Positions 56,285 to 64,000 of a stretch of 64,000 nucleotides of DNA are shown piece after piece. The notes under the pieces were generated by a model. The model was given only the letters and a program-made list of their open reading frames with translations. It made no database searches and was not told where the DNA came from. Every line of letters begins with the position of its first letter. Position 1 is the stretch's first letter. The DNA is taken from assembly GCF_030867145.1 (NCBI RefSeq), contig NC_134426.1, forward strand, positions 2,542,001 to 2,606,000, written 5' to 3'. A program made the translations under genes and the position numbers. The stretch is from Opisthocomus hoazin. Its lineage: Eukaryota; Chordata; Aves; Opisthocomiformes; Opisthocomidae.

Positions 56285-57715
56285 CACAGGGAGAAAGCTT
56301 TAGAGAGCCCTAACCTCTCCAGAGACACACTACAATAGGAAAAGGCACCCAGTCTCCATAGGGTTTGCGTATCTTTCCCATTGGGGTGGCTAGAGTTTGC
56401 ATGCAGCTCTGGATCCTTGTCATCACTGCTCCCTCCCAAAATCTGTCCTTGAATTTCACATCTTTCATCTCGAGATCTGTGTGCTGTGATTGAGAGGAAC
56501 TGGGGCAGAGCACGATGGAACAGTCGTACTGTCTTGGAGGGTTCAATCCCTCTTCTTGAGTGTCCCTATCACTTTGACAGTGAAGGAGGCTTTTTCTCCA
56601 CCTTGCAACAGTCTCAGCCCCACTTGAAGAGAAACTCTCAGTGAGTTTATGTCCACTCCAAAATGGGGCAGAGGGATTGGGAGGCAGGGCAGGGAGAGGC
56701 TAGTCTTGTGGAAGGATGGGTGATTTGACATTTTCCACACAGGATATTTCCATAAATAGGGGAATGGCTGAAGAAGTCTGGATTGAATTCTGCCTTGAAT
56801 ATAGATGATCTCTTCTGCCACTGTTTATGCAGGAGAGGATACAAGTTTAGCGGCTCAGCTGCACTGGAGTCAGCTGATGTGGCTGAGCCCAGGCATGACA
56901 AGACCACTGACCAGCCCCCACTATGAAATCCCTCCCATGACCAAGTCCAGGGCCTGCAGTCCTTCAGGGATGTCCCTGACTTGCTCTGGGTCTCCCACAG
57001 GCCACAGCTCCTCACAGGTTCAGCCGCTGGCTGCTCTGTCTTTCCAGAGCACATCTCCATCTACTTGTGTCCACAGCAACTTCTCCACACCCTCTTTGGA
57101 AACATCTCTTCCATAGACCCACAGAGCCAATGCAGTGGTCTTCATCCAATTTCCCTTTCAACCTTCCCTTGACTAGGATGCCTGCAGCATGCAGTCTGCA
57201 TATGGCTTGTAATGATGAGATTAAGACACTCAGACCAGGTCTTGGTGATTTTGCTCATGAAGATTCCTTTTGATTTTAAAGGAAAAGACAATCAGCAAGC
57301 AAGTTGTTGTTGGGGTTTAAAATGGGAAAACATAGGGAAAGGATATAAAAGGGTCTGGTTGAATTTTTGCCAGGTTTCTCTTGAGTACGCTGCCCTGCAC
57401 TGACTTCTCCCTTCATAGTGGACATGTGTGAATGGTAGTGAACTTCAAGCTGATGAGCAGGACACAGGGTGTGTATAGCACCAACTGCAGCAGGGCTGCT
57501 AATATCAGCATCTGGGTGCTAGCAATGGGGATACCACGGGACTCTGGGTCCAGGTACTTGACTGAATGAATATCTGCAGAGGAGCTGGGTCTACCCTTGA
57601 GAGGTTTCCCAGCTGGATAAGGCTCTCTAGTTTCCCTCCTGCCTGCCAGGAGCACATCCACACTGTGAGAGCTGAGGAGCTCGTGGACAAAAAGTGCAGG
57701 GCAAGTTGGCAAAAG
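56285..57715. other. No recognised gene
   Basis: Minus-strand open stretches at 56310-56546 and 56647-57060 have no motifs. The stretch 56930-57060 (GGGCCTGCAGTCCTTCAGGGA and GGGTCTCCCACAGGCCACAG) weakly resembles the tandem units of the LTR at 47167 in reverse. It may be an LTR scrap. Confidence 0.3.
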
Positions 57716-58779
57716 CTGGATTGAGAACTGGCTGAATGGCAGAACTCAGAGGGTTGTCATCAGCGGCGCTGAGTCTAGTTGGAGGCCGGTAACAAGTGGT
57801 GTCCCTCAGGGGTCAGTACTGGGCCCAGTTTTATTTAACTTCTTTATCAACTACCTGGATGAAGAGTTAGAATGTACCCTCAACAAGTTTGCTGACGACA
57901 CCAAACTGGGAGGTGTGGTAGATACACCAGCAGTCTGTGCTGCCGTTCAGCGAGACCTAGATAGGCTGGAAAGTTGGGCAGAGAGGAACCTAATGAGGTT
58001 CAACAAGGGCAAATGCAGGGTCCTGCACCTGGGGAGGAACAACCTCATGCACCAGTACAGGCTTGGGGTGGACCTGCTGGAGCGCAGTTCTGCGGAGACG
58101 GACGTGAGTGTCCTGGTGGACGACAGGTTAACCATGAGCCAGCAGTGTGCCCTGGCTGCCAAGAAGGCCAATGGCATCCTGGGATGCATTAAAAAGAGTG
58201 TGGCCAGCAAGTCGAGGGAGGATCTCCTTCCCCTCTACAGTGCCCTGGTGAGGCCTCATCTGGAGTACGGTGTGCAGTTCTGGGCTCCCCAATTCAAGAA
58301 AGATGAGGAACTACTGGAGAGAGTCCAGCAGAGGACTACAAAGACGATGAGGGGACTGGAACATCTCTCCTGCAAGGAGAGGCTGAGGGAGCTGGGCTTG
58401 TTCAGCCTGAAGAAGAGAAGGCTGAAAGGGGACCTAATAAATGCTTATAAATATCTGGAAGGTGAGTGTCAGGAGGATGGGGACAAACTCTTTTCAGTGG
58501 TGCCCAGTGACAGGACTAGGGGCAATGGGCACCAACTAAAGCAGAGGAAGTTCCGTCTGAACATGAGGAAGAACTTCTTCCCTCTGAGGGTGACAGAGCA
58601 CTGGAACAGGCTGCCCAGGGAGGCTGTGGAGTCTCCTTCTCTGGAGATATTCAAGACCCACCTGGACGTGGTCCTGTGCAGCCTGCTGTAGGTGACCCTG
58701 TTTGGGCAGGGGGGTTGGACTAGATGTCCCACAGAGGTCCCTTCCAACCCCTACCATTCTGTGATTCTGTGATTCTGTG
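57716..58779 (+). mobile_element. CR1: CR1, 5'-truncated, C-terminal half of ORF2
   Basis: Similarity begins inside the reverse transcriptase ([15 protein letters not shown]), keeps [10 protein letters not shown] and FADD, and stays open in one frame to the stop at 58691. The 3' UTR and an ATTCTGTG tail follow. It is close in sequence to the full-length copy at 5531. The coding part is undisrupted but lacks endonuclease and half of the polymerase. Confidence 0.93.
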
Positions 58780-58859
58780 GTCCAATGCACTATTAAGAGT
58801 TGACCTTATCCAAGGGACCCGTGACTTAATCTCCATCCATTGCTGGGTTTCGCTTAGAG

Positions 58860-59330
58860 TTCTTCCTCTTAGGCACCTGGAATGGGGAGATCTTGCTGAA
58901 GAAGACTGAGGCAAAGAGGACACATACAATCTCAGACATATCTACCTCCGCTCTTGCTGAATTCAGCAGTGGCCACACACCATCTTTGTTTCTGCTTTAA
59001 CTGTGCTAAAGGAGTACCAGCCCGTTGCTGTGGCCTTGAACTCCCTTGCAAGTGTCAACTCCAGCGGAGCGCTGGCTTTTCTAAACCCAAGCACATTTCT
59101 GAATTCCTCCTCTGTTTCCACCCTTGCATCCAACTCTTGTATCCTTCTTTTTTTACATAGAGCTCCCACATGAGTTTCCCGTTTCCCCAAGTTTCTCTCC
59201 CAATAGCTCTGCTTGTTTTCCTGACTATTGACATGCACAGCCTCCTGCTTGAAAGACACCATCTTCAAAGGCCAGATGTCTTGAGCTGTGCTGCCTTTGT
59301 GTACTGCTCGCGTGGGCTCCCTCATTAAAA
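58860..59330 (-). mobile_element. Old degenerate CR1 ORF2 linker
   Basis: On the minus strand it reads TEEEFRNVLGFRKASAPLEL and LAREFKATATGWYSF, which align with the CR1 linker between endonuclease and reverse transcriptase. The frame stays open for 120 codons, but CR1 similarity is patchy. No CR1 3' end is attached. Confidence 0.55.
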
Positions 59331-59469
59331 GTTGCAGGACTAGGCCAAAGTCTGCTTATCTTCATATCGGGCAGTGATATTCTGAGCATAGTGATGCTCA
59401 CATTGTTATGACACAGGGCAGAAATGCTTCTGTCCTTCTGACATTGTTTAATTTTAGGCTTGACTACTT

Positions 59470-59945
59470 TGTATAATCAATGCATGCCTTACTAACTATT
59501 GTGTCCTTGAAGAGGAGCTAACAGACTGATAAAAGGGGAACATCCAGCCCAGAAGGCACTGAAAGCTGGACGATTGCCAAAGAAGCATGAAGTTAACAAA
59601 GACTGAGGAAAACTAGGAAAAAGGTAAAGGCGGCAAGGGGAGATTGCAACCACCGACTCAATTCAGAACCAAAAAGTCTGCACCTCCCCAGCTTGCGAGT
59701 ATGCATAGTTAAGCAAGGAAGGAGTAAACTTCTATGACAAGCGTGTAACGTGGTGAACCAGTCAGAATGCAATGAGTAATTGCTTTGTTTTGGTAAGAGT
59801 ATATAGAACTTGTGACTCTGCTAAACATTGTGCTAGCTTTGTGGAATTATCACCTAGCACCAACATCTACACAAATCTGCAAGAAAGACAACACCTCTGC
59901 TCTGTGTGTGTATTGGCGTACTGTGCACTGGGTAAATGACCACAC
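59470..59945 (+). mobile_element. LTR fragment
   Basis: It has a GATTGCAACCACCGACTCAA segment, TATATAGA at 59808 as a TATA box, then CTCTGCTAAACATTGTGCTAGC, GTGGAATTATCACC, and an A-rich AAGAAAGAC followed by a CTCTGCTC and GTACTGTGCACTGGGTAAATGACC end. I recognise this order as U3-R-U5 of an avian LTR. The U3 part resembles 15240-15480. Ends and target duplication are not resolved. Confidence 0.55.
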
Positions 59946-59989
59946 TTTTGGGAGAACAATTTGAGGTCTAACATCTACTCTCTTTTATT

Positions 59990-60480
59990 GTCATTCCCCT
60001 TGGGAGGTGAGACTCCATTATTTCATGGTCATGGCAGTCAAGGCTGACACAGGTTTTAACCTCCATGATTAACTCTCCCTTCTTTGTGAGTTGTAGATGC
60101 ATATCAACATCACCATTGTTGATCAATCTCACAGCTGAGCTGTAAAGACCAGTGTCCCAAGCTGGGTCTTGACCAAGACCCTCCAGAGACCTCCAGGACA
60201 ATTTTCATGCTGTTGCGGTCCCCTTCCAGGAAATGCCAAGGTGATTAAAGTCAGCAAAGGGACATTAATTCATTCTTTATCTCCCACCACAATGTCACCT
60301 TTACCAGTTTCTCCTCTGAACCTGATCCATAAGGGCTTACCCAAATAGTTCATCCCATAGAGAAGCTCCACACATCTAAGCAGCTCCTTCACACTGAGGA
60401 CACCTCCCTCCTGATCTTTCTGGCCTGTCTCTCCTTCTCATCTGTATCCACCCATCACAGCACCCCAATCATGTCAGCTG
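59990..60480 (-). mobile_element. Old CR1 endonuclease remnant
   Basis: On the minus strand LDCHDHEIMESHL corresponds to the CR1 motif CSDHEMVEF. Further right, CCCCTTCCAGGAAATGCCAAGGTGATTAAAGTCAGC corresponds to the [10 protein letters not shown] region in reverse. It is a related but separate insertion from the one at 41640. Confidence 0.5.
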
Positions 60481-60922
60481 TCTCAGCATGCCTCAGTCGT
60501 TCTTCACTCCAGGTGGGATGAAGAGATAGCTTGGGGCCTCCAGCTCCTCCTCCCTGTGCCCCAGGCTGAGGCCACTGGTGCATGTCTGGGCTGCAGCACC
60601 TCAGCTGTGGCCTATCGGGGCGGAGAGCAGACTTACAGAAAGAAACCTGTTACCAAGCGCCCAAGGCCTTGTGTGTGCAAAGGCTTTGCTTCAGAGCTGA
60701 GACATGCTGGAGGGGACGACAGGTGGCAATGTAAAGGAGAAATGAGGTGCCCACAAAGAGAGCAAACCCTGCTTTGGGCAAGGCCAGGAGAGGGGTATGC
60801 TGTCTGCTATGTCTCTGCAGCCCTGGGGGCCTGTGGTGGAGGTGAAGCTGATGTCAGGAAGGAAGAGATGATGTTGAAAATGTCCTTGGGTGTGGACATC
60901 CTGTGATCCAGGCACACCATGA
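60481..60922. other. No recognised feature
   Basis: A 116-codon plus-strand frame (60556-60906) shows a Cys-rich middle but no known domain. I do not support it as a gene. Confidence 0.3.
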
Positions 60923-62366
60923 AAATCATAGAATCATAGGTTGTAATAGACCTCTAAGATCATCAGGTCCAACCATCAACCCAACACCACCATGCCTACT
61001 AAACCATGTCCCAAAGTGCAATATTCACATATTTTTTGAACATGTCCAGGGATGGTGACTCAATCACCTCTCTGTGCAGCCTATTCCAACGCCTGACCAC
61101 TCTTTCAGGAAAGAAACTTTTCCTAATATCTAACCTAAACCTCCCCTGATGCAACTTGAGACCATTGCCTCTCATCCTGTAACTAGGTACCTGGGAGAAG
61201 AGACCAACACCCACCTCACTACAACCGCCTTTCAGGTAGTTGTAGAGAGCAAGAAGGTCGCCCCTCAGCCTCCTCTTCTCCAGACTAAACAGGCCCAGCT
61301 CCCTCAGTCGCTCCTCGTAAGACTTCTTCTCTAGACCCCTCACCAGCCTTGTTGCTCTTCTCTGGACACGCTCCAGCACCTCAATGTCCTTCTTGTAGTG
61401 AGGGGCCCAAAACTGAACACAGCACTCGAGGTGCAGCCTCACCAGTGCCGAGCAGAGGGCCACGATCCCCTCCCTACTCCTGCTGGCCACACTATTCCTG
61501 ACACAAGCCAGGATGCCATTGGCCTTCTTGGCCACCTGGGCACACTGCTGGCTCGTGGTCAGCCAACTGCCGACCAACACCCCAAGGTCCTTTTCCACTG
61601 GGCAGCTCTCCAGCCACTCCTCCCCAAGCCTGTAGCGTTGCATGGGGTTGTTGTGACCCAAGTGCAGGACGCGGCACTTGGTCTTGTTGAACCTCATACA
61701 GTTGGCCTCAACCCATGATCCAGCCTGTCCACATGCCTCTGCAGAGCTTTCCTACCCTTGAGCAGATCGACACTCCCACCCAGCTTGGTGTCATCTGCAA
61801 TCTTACTGAGGGAGAGCTCTGTCTTCTCATCCAGATCATTGATAATGATGTTAAACAAGGCTGGACCCAAAACTGAGCCCTGGGGGACACCACTTGTGAC
61901 TGACCACCACCTGGATTTGGCACTATTCACCAACACTCTCTGCACTCAGCCATTCATCCAGTTCTTTATCCAGCAGAGAGTACACCCATCCAAACCATGG
62001 GCAGCTAGTTTCTCCAGGAGGATGCTGTGGGGAACAGTGTCAAAGACCTTACGAAAGTCCAGGCAAATAATATCCACAGCCTTTCCCTTGTCCACTAGGC
62101 GGGTCACCTGGTCATAGAAGGAGATCAAGTTGGTGAAGCAGAACCTGCCTTTCAGGTATCCATGCTGGCTGGGGCTGATCCCATGGTTGTCCCTCACATG
62201 TCCTGTGAGCGCACTCACAATGAATCACTCCATAATTTTGCCCAGCACTGAGGTCAGGCTGACAAGCCTGTAGCTCCCAGGATCATTCCTTCCAGCCCTT
62301 CTTGTAGATGAGTGTTACAATGGCGATCCTCCAGTCCTCTGGGACTTCCCCTGTCAGCTAGGACAT
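60923..62366 (-). mobile_element. CR1: CR1 of the ATCATAGAAT subfamily, 5'-truncated
   Basis: It starts with AAATCATAGAATCATAGG and the CTCTAAGATCATCAGGTCC 3' end. ORF2 then runs in reverse: 61697-60999 is open for 232 codons ([28 protein letters not shown]), preceded by [10 protein letters not shown], then the altered catalytic stretch IADD (61793-61804) and SQHGYLKGR. A stop and a frame break occur near 61946 and 61694. Similarity ends near 62366, within the reverse transcriptase N-terminal part. Confidence 0.92.
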
Positions 62367-63454
62367 CACTACCAGCCTGATCCATGACTGTACCATCAAA
62401 GGGATGGTTAAATGATGGGTGAGAGAAGATCCAGCAGAGTTTGAGAGGGAATGCCCTCAAGTGGAGACCCTGCTGTGACGTGCTTGGTGTTCATGCACTG
62501 CCATGCATCCACTGGGTAGAGAAGGGACAGACCTTGCATCACTGCAGTGGTGGGACTCAGTGACTGCACAAAGGCACGAAATCTGTGTGAGATGCCCTGG
62601 GTGGTGCCTGTCACACAATGACTCTGAAAGAGGATGGGGTTCCTGCATGGGACTTGTACTGTCCATGTCAGATGCATGCAGTTGTCCTGGAGAGCCCTGG
62701 CACATTCCACAGTCATAGATGTCTGTAAATGTGAAATAAATGAAGATTCAGCTGCCCTGAATGAGGTTAGGCAATGAAGGGATGCATATGAGACAAACCC
62801 CATCATACTGTTAAGGCCACGTGGACAAAACAGCTGACGGAGAACAGAAAGGGAGAGACTTTGTTCTCCCTGTGCCACAGGACTCCATTTGGTCAGGATG
62901 ATTACATCCATCAGCAGCCCTGGACATAAGGAACATTTAAAGGTTGATTTGTCTTCAAGGTGGGCACTTTCTGTCATTGAAGTTGGCCAAAAGGTTTTCC
63001 CACCAGCCTCCAGGAAGGTGCCCTCAGACGCTGCCCTGTCTCTTTAAACTGCTCCATCAGAGCTTGTAGTTACCAGCAAGCATCTTGGTCATCTCTGGAA
63101 CTAAACCTGTCACCAAGTGTCTGCGTCTGAACATCTTCCTCCTGCTCTCCACCTCCATTAATTACCAAGGGAGCTGAGAAAAGGATCTGCCATGCAGGAG
63201 GCTGTTTTGTGCCAATCTCAATTGAGGCAAGAGGAGTCCCACCTCCTGTGGGTTTTGTGGTGAGCATGAGAGAGACCTGAGTCCTCAGGACTTCAAACTC
63301 AGGATGAGATGCCTCCAATGACTAGGCTCAATCCCTTCCCTCAGCAGGGGCAAATGAGATTCCTTCCTGTCACTTTCTGGTTGTCCTGTCTTGTGATGGG
63401 GCAAGGAAAGGTGATTTTTGTTTCTAACTCTTTCTCTGAGAGGAGAATTGACGC
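62367..63454. other. No recognised gene
   Basis: A minus-strand open frame of 189 codons at 62408-62977 is the longest here. It has no signal peptide, no transmembrane stretch and no motif I know, and no ATG context or splice signals stand out. Nothing else is evident. Confidence 0.3.
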
Positions 63455-64000
63455 TGTTGAAACTGAGTGTCTCTCCCCAGCTGAGGGAGGCAACAGGACT
63501 GATTGCTTCAGCCTGTTTCACAGCAAGTTGTCCTGGAGACCAAAAGACACCTCGAGGGAGCCCAGAGTGGGTAAGGATATTGCTGCCTTGTGCTGGTCCT
63601 GTGCTGCTGATCTGGGCTGGGCTCCTGGGATGGAGGGAACTCCTGGCAAGTGGGCAGCACTTGCAGAGAAACAGCTGTGCCCAGGAGCAGCTCCTCTGCA
63701 AAGCACAGCAGGGCTGAGGGCACTGCCTGCAGGCAGCGAGGGGAGAGGTGCGAGGTGGACATAGGTTAAAGGCAGTGCGGGGTGGGAAGACGCTGAGAGC
63801 TCACTGAGGGAGAAATTTTCACAACCCATGAAATGGTAAGTCCCTGGAAGCAGGGCAGTGAATCTGCTGCTGCTGGAGGGATCTCCAAAAGCTGGCACAT
63901 CCTACAGCCTACAGGATCTTTGTGGAGGATTGTCACAGCTTCTCAAGCCTAGAGGGGGAAGACACCTTCCAGAGAAGTTTTTCCCTGCCCTGCCATCAGA
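63455..64000 (-). repeat. Inverted repeat, right arm (continues past the window)
   Basis: This is the reverse-complement partner of 52113-52660. The match is still strong at the last base of the window, so this arm probably extends further. Small indels and scattered substitutions separate the arms, so it is not a recent perfect palindrome. Confidence 0.8.

Noticed and set aside
62408..62977. 189-codon minus-strand open frame
   Set aside because: There is no domain, signal or membrane segment, and no similarity was recognised. It is not supported beyond length.

Overview
The window reads as bird genomic DNA. It contains many CR1 LINEs, from full-length to very degraded, ending in the avian 3' tail (ATTCTGTG)n or the older ATCATAGAAT form. 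It also has several long terminal repeats of avian type, one intact single-exon olfactory receptor of the OR14-like type expanded in birds, and the 3' end of a vertebrate gene recognised as NDEL1. I see no bacterial or plasmid features.

Layout. (1) 1-4965: NDEL1 3' end on the + strand, with a coding exon at 747-898, a short alternative terminal exon at 3856-3898, and a 3' UTR with an AATAAA at 4941. (2) 5531-9683: an essentially full-length CR1 with an open ORF1 and an ORF2 carrying one visible nonsense codon. (3) 9684-35307: a repeat complex. A minisatellite built from 19-bp and 23-bp monomers (9684-10483, 21767-28090, 28536-28659) flanks two copies of a duplicated segment. Unit A is 10484-21766 (11.3 kb) and unit B is 28660-35307 (6.6 kb). 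Unit A starts with an LTR-like sequence placed exactly at the minisatellite edge, followed by gag and protease remnants with an A AAA AAC frameshift site, a second roughly 20-bp tandem repeat, and an intronless RIM-binding-protein-3-like coiled-coil reading frame (16578-18161, minus) lying between two CR1 fragments. Unit B lacks gag/protease (about 1.9 kb) and lacks the RIM-BP-like frame plus one CR1 (2,711 bp). The second loss fits recombination between the two CR1s. (4) 35308-43552: old, broken CR1 and LTR pieces with no recognisable gene. (5) 43553-52112: an olfactory receptor pseudogene and an intact receptor, both on the minus strand, separated by head-to-head CR1s and an LTR with internal tandem repeats. 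(6) 52113-64000: an inverted-repeat pair at 52113-52660 and 63455-64000. It encloses a class of retroviral protease/reverse transcriptase remnant, a 417-bp solo LTR with a perfect 5-bp target duplication, and more CR1s.

The only confident host genes are NDEL1 and the intact olfactory receptor. The RIM-BP3-like frame is probable but damaged at its 3' end. The most unusual material is the higher-order minisatellite and the paired duplicated units, which record an order of insertion, duplication and deletion events. All identities come from reading the sequence and recalling families. No alignment or database search was run, and percent identities are deliberately not given.
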